In this document: positions 31,928 through 39,788 of the stretch, piece after piece
Numbering within the stretch: the stretch's first letter is position 1
Layout of the letters: the number at the start of each line of letters is the position of its first letter
Assembly (NCBI GenBank): GCA_964645205.1
Contig: CAZYBO010000004.1
Location: 1-64,000 of the forward strand
Direction: 5' to 3'
Length of the DNA stretch: 64,000 nucleotides
DNA from: CAZYBO01 sp964645205
GTDB taxonomy: Bacteria > Pseudomonadota > Alphaproteobacteria > Rickettsiales > SXRF01
Translations under genes and position numbers: made by a program
The notes under the pieces: generated by a model
Database searches by the model: none
What the model was told of the DNA's origin: nothing
Seen by the model: the letters and a program-made list of their open reading frames with translations, nothing else

Positions 31928-32896
31928 TCAGGCCTTAAAATTCACCATTTTGCGCACAATGCCCACGCCCAGCAGCACGATACCTATCGCCAGCGCCAGC
32001 ATCATATTGCCCAAGGGCGAAGTGATGAACGGGGTCAAGTGCGAAGGGGTGGTATAATAAATCGCGGTAGCCACAAACACCGGAAGGGCGGAAAGCACCC
32101 AGGTGGTCGCGCGCCCTTCGGAGGTCAGCGCTCTGACTTTCAAGCGCAGATGCTTGCGTTTGCGAATGATCGTCGACAGGTTCGACAATACCTCGGCGAG
32201 GTTACCGCCCACTTCCTGCTGCACGGTCAGCACCACCACGAAAAAATGAATGTCCGGCTCGTCCACGCGCATGGATAGGCGCTGCAGCGCATCGATCAGC
32301 GGGCTGCCATAGGCGGTCTCGTCGGCCACCTGCTTGAATTCGGTGGAAACCGGCGGCTGCATGTTTTCGGCCACCATGCGCACGGCGGCGTTCAGCGGGT
32401 AACCGGAGCGGACAGAACGCACAATCATGTCCAGCGCATCGGGGAAGGCGAGCAGGAATGCTTCATTGCGCTTATAAATGCGGCGGCGAATATACCACAA
32501 CGCTGCCAGATACGTCACTATTCCCGCCGCAAGAACGCTCCATAACCCCATGCTCTTGAGCAAATAAACCAGCAGGAGCAACACCACGAGACAGACAATA
32601 AAAAACGTATCCACATAATTGGTAAGTCCCGCTTTCATCATCTGCGGGTAGACGGCCTTGGAACCGGGCAGCGTGAAAAACACGCGCGTCAACAGGGTCG
32701 ATTTCTGGATATGCTCGCGTAGCACCGAATCAAGGTCGCCGCCTACCGCTTTTATGCCGGCGTTTTCAGCTTCCAGGCGGCGCAGCATCGCGCGCGTGTA
32801 GGGTGTCATCCGCGACAATATGCTTTTGGGAATCAGCGCTATCTCAAAGACATATACCGCGATGCCTACCAATACTGCTACAATCACCGGCTCCAT
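31928..32896 (-). CDS. tadB: Tad pilus inner-membrane protein TadB
   Basis: A 322-residue T2SSF-domain protein, partner of TadC in the Tad pilus platform. One N-terminal helix (about 4-22) is followed by two central helices (about 100-140) and two C-terminal helices (about 260-315). The conserved GspF segment reads LDMIVRSVRSGYPLNAAVRM and VVVLTVQQEVGGNLAEVL. It lies 24 bp downstream of cpaF and 4 bp upstream of tadC on the same strand. Confidence 0.92.
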   Translation of the reverse strand: MEPVIVAVLVGIAVYVFEIALIPKSILSRMTPYTRAMLRRLEAENAGIKAVGGDLDSVLREHIQKSTLLTRVFFTLPGSKAVYPQMMKAGLTNYVDTFFIVCLVVLLLLVYLLKSMGLWSVLAAGIVTYLAALWYIRRRIYKRNEAFLLAFPDALDMIVRSVRSGYPLNAAVRMVAENMQPPVSTEFKQVADETAYGSPLIDALQRLSMRVDEPDIHFFVVVLTVQQEVGGNLAEVLSNLSTIIRKRKHLRLKVRALTSEGRATTWVLSALPVFVATAIYYTTPSHLTPFITSPLGNMMLALAIGIVLLGVGIVRKMVNFKA

Positions 32897-32920
32897 ATCA
32901 CTTCATCCCTATATTTGCTC

Positions 32921-34387
32921 TTACGTCGCAGCCAGACTGTTCAGCAACGCTTCCTCGCAGCCGAAATAGGCGGCCTGCGCCAGAAACCCCGGCTTCGCGC
33001 CTGTGCAGTAATACGAACCCGTCAGCACGCCGTTTTCACCCATGACGCCCGGACGGAACCCGAACAATGTCTGTGTTAGTATATTTTCGCCCTCCAATCC
33101 AACGATTTCATCAATCTGGATGACGCGGCGGCGGCCGTCGCGCTGGCGAGCAACCTGCACCACGAGGTGCACGGCGCTGGCGATCTGGTTGCGCAAGGAA
33201 GGCAGCGACAGTTTGACCGTCGACATGCCGACAAGATTTTCAATACGGCTCAGCGCATCACGCGGGCTGTTGGCGTGGATAGTGGCCATCGACCCGTCAT
33301 GGCCGGTATTCATGGCTGAGAGCACGTCGATTACTTCGTCGCCGCGTATTTCACCGATGATGATGCGGTCAGGGCGCATGCGCAGGGCGTTACGTACCAG
33401 CTGGCGCTGGGTTACCTCCCCTACTCCCTCCATATTGGCGGGGCGGCTTTCCATGCGCAGCACGTGAGGCTGCTGGAGCTGGAGTTCGGCGGCGTCCTCA
33501 ATGGTGATAACGCGCTCACGCTGGCCGATAGCGCCGGAAATGGCGTTAAGCAGCGTGGTTTTACCGGAGCCGGTGCCGCCGGAAATAATCATATTCAGGC
33601 GGATCGAGCCGCAGACTTTGAGGAAATCCGCCATCTGCGCGCTCATCGAGCCTATTTCAACATACTCGGCCAGCCCCATCTTGTGCTTTTTGAATTTGCG
33701 GATGGATACTAGACAACCGTCGAGCGCGAGCGGCGGGATCATGGCGTTGAAACGAGAGCCATCGGGCATGCGCGCATCCACCATCGGGCTGGATTCATCG
33801 ATGCGGCGCCCCACGATAGACACAATTTTCTGGATGACGTTGAGCAGGTGCTTTTCGCTGCCGAACGTTACGTCGGATAACAATATTTTTCCGTTTTTCT
33901 CGATAAAGACCTGCTGGTGGCCGTTGATCATGATGTCGGAGATGTCGGGGTCGCTCATCAGCACCTCGATCGGCCCGAAGCCTAAGAAATCGTCGATGGC
34001 CTGATCGTTCAGCAGCGCCATCTGCGCAGCAGTAAGCGGCACGCGTATGTCGTTTGCGATGATGTGTCCGGCCACTTCGCGGATGCGGGATTTCTTAGCG
34101 TCGTCCGTCAGCCCTTCCAGATTCCCGAAATTGACTTTTTCCAGCAACAGCTCAGTAAGGTGTTTCTTGGCGATCTTATATTCGGCGGTTTCCAGCTTGG
34201 CGTCGGTGAAGGTGACTTCCGCCCTTTCACGCACCGCACCGAGGCTAGTGTCCTGCGTGCGCACGAACAGCGTCCTGCCCTGCCTCGTATCAAGCGAACG
34301 CGAATCCTTCGTGGCCTGCCCTTGCGTTTGCACGACGCGCTGGGTAGGTACCGGCAGGTTGTTATCCGACGTTTTTTTACCGAACAT
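32921..34387 (-). CDS. cpaF: Tad pilus assembly ATPase CpaF/TadA
   Basis: The hexameric secretion ATPase that powers Tad pilus extension and retraction; 488 residues. Visible features: the N-terminal domain (DDAKKSRIREVAGHIIANDI, LLNDQAIDDFLGFGPIEVLM), Walker A ISGGTGSGKTTLLNAISG, the Asp box/Walker B region RMRPDRIIIGEIRGDEVIDV and the His box NTGHDGSMATIHANSPRDAL. It sits between cpaE (11 bp upstream) and tadB (24 bp downstream). GGA precedes the ATG. All nucleotide-binding motifs are intact. Confidence 0.96.
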   Translation of the reverse strand: MFGKKTSDNNLPVPTQRVVQTQGQATKDSRSLDTRQGRTLFVRTQDTSLGAVRERAEVTFTDAKLETAEYKIAKKHLTELLLEKVNFGNLEGLTDDAKKSRIREVAGHIIANDIRVPLTAAQMALLNDQAIDDFLGFGPIEVLMSDPDISDIMINGHQQVFIEKNGKILLSDVTFGSEKHLLNVIQKIVSIVGRRIDESSPMVDARMPDGSRFNAMIPPLALDGCLVSIRKFKKHKMGLAEYVEIGSMSAQMADFLKVCGSIRLNMIISGGTGSGKTTLLNAISGAIGQRERVITIEDAAELQLQQPHVLRMESRPANMEGVGEVTQRQLVRNALRMRPDRIIIGEIRGDEVIDVLSAMNTGHDGSMATIHANSPRDALSRIENLVGMSTVKLSLPSLRNQIASAVHLVVQVARQRDGRRRVIQIDEIVGLEGENILTQTLFGFRPGVMGENGVLTGSYYCTGAKPGFLAQAAYFGCEEALLNSLAAT

Positions 34388-34398
34388 GCGTGTCCAAC

Positions 34399-35628
34399 TT
34401 ACTGCTTGTTAAAAAACGTAATCAATTTCTTTTTTTCCGTACTAGCCGCAGGTGCCAGCGATTGCGGCAGCACGTCGCGCTGGAAACGCGCGACCATCAT
34501 CTCGGCGATTTTTCTGATCTGGTGCGGGAGCAGTCCGCCCTCTTCGCCTTCCAGCAGAGTTTTCGCATGGGTTTCCGCCTGAGTAATCGCTTTGACGTCG
34601 TTATTCACGTAGGCGTCGACTTTATGGTGACAGATACGCTCGAAATCCTTGGCGGTGATCGCTTCCTTGAATTTCGCGCCGCTGCGGTTGATGACCAGCG
34701 ACACGTCACCACGCGCGATGCCCACCGCCTGCCACGCCGCCAGCATGCGCGACGCGTGCGTGAGCGAACGCAGCCAGAGTTGCGCCACCATGACCACATG
34801 GTCGGAGTAGGTCAGCGCCGCCGACGTCCAGTCGGTCCACATATGCGGCACGTCGATCACGATGAAGCGGAATTGCGTGCGCAGCACGCCGACCAGCTCA
34901 CGCACCGTTTCGGGGCGGATGACCGGCAAGATGCTCAAGTCACTGGGAGCGGCGATGATGCTCAACTTATCTTTGTAACGCACCAGCATTTTATTGATGA
35001 GCATGTTATCGAGACCGCGCTCAGGATGGTCAAACAATTCGCGGATGCCAAACGGCGCGGTCAGGTCGAGGCTCTTGCTGATCAATCCGTACTGGTAATC
35101 CATGTCCACCAGCACGGTAGGCTGCTTGTAATCCTGCGCGAGGCTGTAAGCGGTATTGAGCGCAAGCGTGGTTGCGCCGTCGCCGGAAGCGGCACTCATG
35201 AACGCGATCACGGTGCAGGAAGGAGAGGCCTGCGAAACCTGCATATGTTGCGTAGCAGTCTGGAGCAGGACGGTGCGCACATCGCTGGCGGCGACCGGGC
35301 GTGGCAAATATTCCAGCACTCCCCGCTGGCGCAAGGCGCGGTAGAATACGATGTCGTTGATCGAGCCTATCATCACCACGCGCACGCTTGGTTCGCAGTG
35401 GCTGGCGAATTCATCCAGTTCGGGAAGGATGTCCTCACCTCGGTTCGCAATATCGAAAATAATATAATCAGGGGGCGTAGCCCTCAGCGCGAGCGCTTCA
35501 GCGGCTTCCTTGAAGCCGCCTTCGACAACATGTGCGTCAGGGTAGCCAAGTGAGCGGGCTAACTCAGATACGGTGTGTGTTTCGTCCGGGCTGAGGCTTA
35601 CAACGAGTAGCGGACTGAATATGCTCAT
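34399..35628 (-). CDS. cpaE: Tad pilus polar-localisation protein CpaE/TadZ
   Basis: A 409-residue protein. An N-terminal receiver-like domain (about 5-125) precedes a ParA/MinD-type ATPase fold. CpaE/TadZ places the pilus machine at the cell pole in Caulobacter and relatives. The P-loop region reads SAASGDGATTLALNTAYSL, so the deviant Walker A lysine is absent; several CpaE proteins share this, so ATP hydrolysis is doubtful. LVDMDYQYG follows as the Walker A' region. It lies between cpaD and cpaF in the operon. Confidence 0.9.
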   Translation of the reverse strand: MSIFSPLLVVSLSPDETHTVSELARSLGYPDAHVVEGGFKEAAEALALRATPPDYIIFDIANRGEDILPELDEFASHCEPSVRVVMIGSINDIVFYRALRQRGVLEYLPRPVAASDVRTVLLQTATQHMQVSQASPSCTVIAFMSAASGDGATTLALNTAYSLAQDYKQPTVLVDMDYQYGLISKSLDLTAPFGIRELFDHPERGLDNMLINKMLVRYKDKLSIIAAPSDLSILPVIRPETVRELVGVLRTQFRFIVIDVPHMWTDWTSAALTYSDHVVMVAQLWLRSLTHASRMLAAWQAVGIARGDVSLVINRSGAKFKEAITAKDFERICHHKVDAYVNNDVKAITQAETHAKTLLEGEEGGLLPHQIRKIAEMMVARFQRDVLPQSLAPAASTEKKKLITFFNKQ

Positions 35629-35640
35629 GCCGCACGCTTG

Positions 35641-36249
35641 TTATTTGAAGCTGCCGGTGGCCGATCCTGATCCGGTTGACGACCTCACTGCCCAACCGCC
35701 GCTGCCTTGGGTCGTAGTCGTCGGCTTCAGGTAATTACCATAGGACTGTGCCGCTTTTGCGCCGTCATGGAAATCAAGCAGGCTCGGGCTTAAGAACTGG
35801 CGTTTATCGCTAACCATCTGCACCATGTTAGCACTGATGGAGCAGCCGAATGTCGGCGGATGCAAATTGTAAGGATTGATCGAGTTGTCGATATAGCGCT
35901 GTTCGCAATCGCGCGCGACCACGCGCTCATAAATCAACGTCACACCATCGCCGGCGCCAGTGATTTCAACGGGGACGCCGTGCTGGTCGAACAGATTGCG
36001 TGCTTCAGAACACATGGCATCACCGCGTCCGCAATTAAGCTCCGCGCGTGACGGGGGATCTTGCGCCAGCGTGTCCGCCAGTTGCGCCAACACGTTGCGC
36101 GACGACAGGCTCATATTCACCACTTCCGAGGACGAATCGAGCAAGTTTTCAGGCGCGCCGCGATCGTAATAAGCGCTGGGAGGAATTTCACTGCACGCCG
36201 CCAGCAAGCCGGCGCAGGAGAGGATGCTGATCAAGGATACATGCTTCAT
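35641..36249 (-). CDS. cpaD: Tad pilus lipoprotein CpaD
   Basis: A 202-residue lipoprotein. The signal sequence ends in the lipobox LLAAC with the modifiable Cys19. The body matches the CpaD family: FGCSISANMVQMVSDKRQF is the typical GC-x-N-x-A-x-Q region near the C-terminus. CpaD helps assemble the outer-membrane secretin. It starts one base after the cpaC stop and ends 12 bp before cpaE, so the genes are coupled. The C-terminal Ser/Thr/Gly tail looks disordered. Confidence 0.88.
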   Translation of the reverse strand: MKHVSLISILSCAGLLAACSEIPPSAYYDRGAPENLLDSSSEVVNMSLSSRNVLAQLADTLAQDPPSRAELNCGRGDAMCSEARNLFDQHGVPVEITGAGDGVTLIYERVVARDCEQRYIDNSINPYNLHPPTFGCSISANMVQMVSDKRQFLSPSLLDFHDGAKAAQSYGNYLKPTTTTQGSGGWAVRSSTGSGSATGSFK

Positions 36250-36250
36250 A

Positions 36251-37741
36251 TTAATCCACCATAAACCCGATTGGGCCTTCTAAACCAGGCGATTGCGAAA
36301 TAGTCTGGGCGTTCCCTGACAACGAGCCGAGCGCACCGTAGAAGAACATTTCCATCTGGCTTGCGGTACGGAAATTATCCGTAGGCAGTTTGACATCGGT
36401 GCCCTTGAGCGGATCGACGATATAGGGCGTCACTGCGATAACCAACTCGGTTTCGTTACGTTTGAATTCCGTGCTGCGGAATAGTGCGCCGAGGACAGGA
36501 AGCTCTTTCACGCCGGGAAGCTGATCGATAGTGGCGCGCATTTGATCTTTTATGAGGCCAGCGATCATGAAACTTTCGCCCGGCGCAAGCTCAACCGTGG
36601 TTTTAGCGCGGCGCGTAGAGATGGAGGGAATCGTGAAGCCGCTGATCACCACCGCATTCTCAGTTGCGATTTCCGACACTTCAGGCTGAACCGACATACG
36701 GATGCGATTCTCCGAAAGTACGAACGGTGTGAATTTCACCGCCACACCGAACGGCTTGTATTCGATGCTCACGCTATTAGCGGACGCGCCGTTCTGCACG
36801 ACGGGAATCGGAATTTCACCACCCGCGAGGAATTCCGCGCCTTCGCCGGAAATCGCCACGAGGTTGGGTTCCGCGAGCAACTTAAACAGACCGTCACGTT
36901 CCAGCGCCTTGATCATGCCGGAAACCGTGTTGCCGTTAGGACCGTCCGGCTGCCAGCGACCTGCGAACACGCCGCGCGTATTAGTCGGGGTCTGCCCGCC
37001 CGGAAGCAGGAATACGCCGGGATCGACTGCGGTTCCGCCGGCGACCAGCGAAGCGATGCCACCGCCGGTACCCATGGCGACCAAGCCGGTGCCCGATGCG
37101 CGCGATACATAGTTAAGGTCTACGCCCAGTGTCTTGAGCGCTTCGCGGTTGATTTCACCTACGCGCACGCGCAACATGACCTGCTGACCAGAAATGACTT
37201 TCATGAGATTGAGAATTTCGGGATCAGTGCCATCTGCGGACGGTGCGGGCTTGCCGTCGGCATGCACGAAATCGCGCACGATCTTGACCGCGGTATCGGC
37301 GACGCTCGCGTTGCTGATCTGACCGGTGAGTGCGACGCTGGTGTTGATCATCTCAACGCCGATAGTCTCATCGGGGAGGAAGTTCTTGAGCGCGCGGCGG
37401 ATGGCCGGCAGGTCGTGGCCGGAGGTCACGTCGAATTCACGCATCACCTTGCCCTGCTTGTCGAGCACGCGCACGGTGGTGCGGCCGATTTTCTTGGCGA
37501 CGACGCTCAGGCTGGTGGAATTATGAGCATGCACGTCGGCTATATCGGGGTTGCCGACCATGATTTCAGACATCGGGGAAGAAAGTGTCACCAGCGTGGA
37601 GCGGTTGACGGGAATCACCATCGACTTCGCATCGCTTTTGCTCTCAGCGTACGCGGGCGCGGCAAGCAACGCCACAATAGCAACACCGGAGAGGACATCA
37701 CACTTATGTCTTGCCATGTGGCGATTGAAACTGGATAACAT
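36251..37741 (-). CDS. cpaC: Tad pilus outer-membrane secretin CpaC/RcpA
   Basis: A 496-residue secretin that forms the outer-membrane channel of the Tad pilus. It has a signal peptide with likely cleavage after AYA (about residue 32), an N-terminal pilotin-like domain (STLVTLSSPMSEIMVGNPDI), a BON-like region and the secretin domain, with VPVLGALFRS written as LPVLGALFRSTEFKRNETEL near the end. AAGGTAGGG lies just before the ATG at 37741. It follows cpaB by 18 bp. Confidence 0.95.
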   Translation of the reverse strand: MLSSFNRHMARHKCDVLSGVAIVALLAAPAYAESKSDAKSMVIPVNRSTLVTLSSPMSEIMVGNPDIADVHAHNSTSLSVVAKKIGRTTVRVLDKQGKVMREFDVTSGHDLPAIRRALKNFLPDETIGVEMINTSVALTGQISNASVADTAVKIVRDFVHADGKPAPSADGTDPEILNLMKVISGQQVMLRVRVGEINREALKTLGVDLNYVSRASGTGLVAMGTGGGIASLVAGGTAVDPGVFLLPGGQTPTNTRGVFAGRWQPDGPNGNTVSGMIKALERDGLFKLLAEPNLVAISGEGAEFLAGGEIPIPVVQNGASANSVSIEYKPFGVAVKFTPFVLSENRIRMSVQPEVSEIATENAVVISGFTIPSISTRRAKTTVELAPGESFMIAGLIKDQMRATIDQLPGVKELPVLGALFRSTEFKRNETELVIAVTPYIVDPLKGTDVKLPTDNFRTASQMEMFFYGALGSLSGNAQTISQSPGLEGPIGFMVD

Positions 37742-37759
37742 GTCGACCCTACCTTATGT

Positions 37760-38701
37760 TTATTGATTTTCCATGGGCTGTACGCCTGAATCACTGCTGC
37801 CCTCGGGGGCGAATAACGCGGCCGCGGCATCGTCGCTGCCTTCGGCGCGCGGGGAGATGTTCGTGTTGCGACCTGAACCCTTGCCTACGCCACGCACGAT
37901 GGAAACGGAAACGCGCACCTGACTCAAATCCTCAATTCCTGCGGGTTTTGGCATACCCTGAGTATCGCGGTCTTTCAGTGAACGCAGTGCCAGCGAGAGG
38001 GTACCGTTCTTTTCCGCAAGGCGAAGCTGCTGGGCGTAAACATCGGTGGTTTCGATCGTGATGCTTGAAGGCATGACCACCTGCGCGCCTTCCTTGCCGG
38101 TAGGCTCGCGGAGATTGACCGCAAGCACTTTAACGTTAGGGATCAGCACTTCCGTGAAGGTAGGCTTGCCGTTGCCGGAAAACCCTTCCACGCCGGCGTT
38201 TTTAGCGACGGCATCGGGCAGGCTGTGCGTCAGCAACACATCCACGCGGTCGCCGGGAAACACATAGCCCGCGACGCCTGAGATGGCATCGGTCGCCATC
38301 GTTACGGCGCGCATGCCTTCAGGCAGGGCGGCAGCTAAAAAGCTCGGATCGTTAGGATTAGCGAGCTTGCTGCGGATAAACGGTTCGTGCGGTTGGAACG
38401 ACGCGCGCGCCACGCGGCCAGCGATAACGGCGTCCTTGCTGGTGCTGGTAATGAAGCTGTCGAGCACGAGATGCGACGGCCAGGGCTGTTTATCAACCAT
38501 CGAATCGTCGATCACGGTGCCAACGGGGATAGCCTGACGCGCTGTCAGCACTTCGACCGTGGCAACATTCCCGCCCGCGTCGTTTTGTGGCGCAACAGCG
38601 GCGGCAGAATTCGCGGGGGGTTGATTACTGGACATCTGCAACGCCGCGACAGCGGCGACGACAGCGATAACGGCGGCAACCAAAAGCAGGACAAAACGCA
38701 T
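37760..38701 (-). CDS. cpaB: Tad pilus assembly protein CpaB/RcpC
   Basis: A 313-residue protein with an N-terminal membrane anchor (residues 4-22) and a SAF domain (about 48-115, VLTARQAIPVGTVIDDSM). The RcpC/CpaB domain follows (VFPGDRVDVLLTHSLPDA). CpaB supports secretin assembly in the periplasm. It is the first gene of the cpaB-C-D-E-F-tadB-tadC operon; a promoter is visible upstream. No Flp pilin, TadE/F or prepilin peptidase gene is in the window, so these must be elsewhere. Confidence 0.93.
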   Translation of the reverse strand: MRFVLLLVAAVIAVVAAVAALQMSSNQPPANSAAAVAPQNDAGGNVATVEVLTARQAIPVGTVIDDSMVDKQPWPSHLVLDSFITSTSKDAVIAGRVARASFQPHEPFIRSKLANPNDPSFLAAALPEGMRAVTMATDAISGVAGYVFPGDRVDVLLTHSLPDAVAKNAGVEGFSGNGKPTFTEVLIPNVKVLAVNLREPTGKEGAQVVMPSSITIETTDVYAQQLRLAEKNGTLSLALRSLKDRDTQGMPKPAGIEDLSQVRVSVSIVRGVGKGSGRNTNISPRAEGSDDAAAALFAPEGSSDSGVQPMENQ

Positions 38702-38749
38702 AGGATCAACTAGTTATGGTTTCAAAAGGATGTCTTTTATTAATGAGTG

Positions 38750-38779
38750 TTTATAACGTATGCAATCAAGGGCTGTAAA
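38750..38779 (-). promoter_or_regulatory. Candidate promoter of the Tad pilus operon
   Basis: On the minus strand TTTACA (38774-38779) and TATAAA (38750-38755) are 18 bp apart, 48 bp before the cpaB start. The surrounding 100 bp is AT-rich and gene-free. Confidence 0.5.
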
Positions 38780-38845
38780 CAAAAATATTACCGAAACGGA
38801 CGTTTATTCACATTCCCTGTCGTGTGCGTCATAAAAGTCTCACTT

Positions 38846-39580
38846 TTACGCGGCGCGTCCGAGATCGCCGAATAATTTTATTTCCGCGGCGAACAGCCCA
38901 CTTTTATCGGCAGCACGCGTGATAGTTTCCAGCAATTTTTTCACTTCCGGAATGGTGCTGAACTGTATTTTTGTCATGGTCAAATCGTTATCGAATCGAC
39001 CCCACGACGGGTTTGGTTTTTTTATTTCCGCGTAAGGCAGGCGTTCGCGGGTAAACATGGGCAGCGTCTGCTCATTGAGCTCGCCGCCCCGCGGATTGCG
39101 CCAGCCTATATCCTCGAGCGTATCGATGATACGCGCGGCACGTTGCGTGCTTGGTGAATCCATCACGAGATAATTTTCCATGGATTTCTTGAGTTCGTCG
39201 GCAAGATGGGAAGCGGGCGAGCCCATATGCAGCTTCACCGCATCCTTAACCTGCTCGTAGGTGGCACGCTTGACATCGTCGAGGTAGCTCAGGCTCTGCA
39301 TGATGTCGGACACATCCGGATGCTGGCCGAAATAGCGGTCGAGGCTTTTGGGATATTCGGGAAGCGTGACATAATCGGGCATTCCGTCGCGGTCGGATGC
39401 CAGCTTGATTTTGGGCAATGCCTCAAACAGCGCGCGCGACACTTCGTTGATATACGTATTGTGCAGCTCCCTCACCTGCGGATCGTTATTGAACGCGCGG
39501 ATTGCCTCGATCCACTTCATTTCTTTTTGCTGGCGCGTGCTGCCCGTGACAAGTTTTTCCCACGACTCCCTGATACCCAT
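38846..39580 (-). CDS. Hypothetical protein, 244 residues, soluble
   Basis: Not recognised. The protein has no signal peptide or membrane helix and is rich in charged helices. Segments such as MKWIEAIRAFNNDPQVRELH and WRNPRGGELNEQTLPMF look like an ordinary cytoplasmic protein. The start at 39578-39580 follows GGAG at good spacing; a longer frame upstream has no such site. It is transcribed alone, between the Tad operon and typA, with a palindromic repeat upstream. A link to pilus biogenesis is possible from position only. Confidence 0.7.
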   Translation of the reverse strand: MGIRESWEKLVTGSTRQQKEMKWIEAIRAFNNDPQVRELHNTYINEVSRALFEALPKIKLASDRDGMPDYVTLPEYPKSLDRYFGQHPDVSDIMQSLSYLDDVKRATYEQVKDAVKLHMGSPASHLADELKKSMENYLVMDSPSTQRAARIIDTLEDIGWRNPRGGELNEQTLPMFTRERLPYAEIKKPNPSWGRFDNDLTMTKIQFSTIPEVKKLLETITRAADKSGLFAAEIKLFGDLGRAA

Positions 39581-39682
39581 AATAAAGCTCCGGTTGGTGT
39601 TCACCTGCGGCAACCTTAACCCGGAGCGGGAAATGCACAATCGTTAATATATGAAAATTTGATGACAATGCCGCACATGCCC

Positions 39683-39765
39683 CGTCATCCCGGCGAAGGC
39701 CGGGATCCATGGGAGAACATATGCAAACGTTGACGGACTGGACTCCGGCCTACGCCGGAATGACG
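39683..39765. repeat. Inverted repeat (GTCATCCCGGCGAAGGCCGGG type)
   Basis: Two 27-bp arms, 39683-39709 and 39739-39765, match as inverted repeats at 23 of 27 positions. Each arm is a hairpin (CCGGCGAAGGCCGG). It sits in the 208-bp gap between typA and the unknown gene at 38846. It resembles the repeat at 25732 in layout but has a different core. Confidence 0.85.
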
Positions 39766-39788
39766 ATTAAAAACCCTGCGAAATCCGC

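Noticed and set aside
36542..37738. A 398-codon frame opposite cpaC
   Set aside because: Antisense shadow of a clear secretin; no promoter, ribosome site or motifs.
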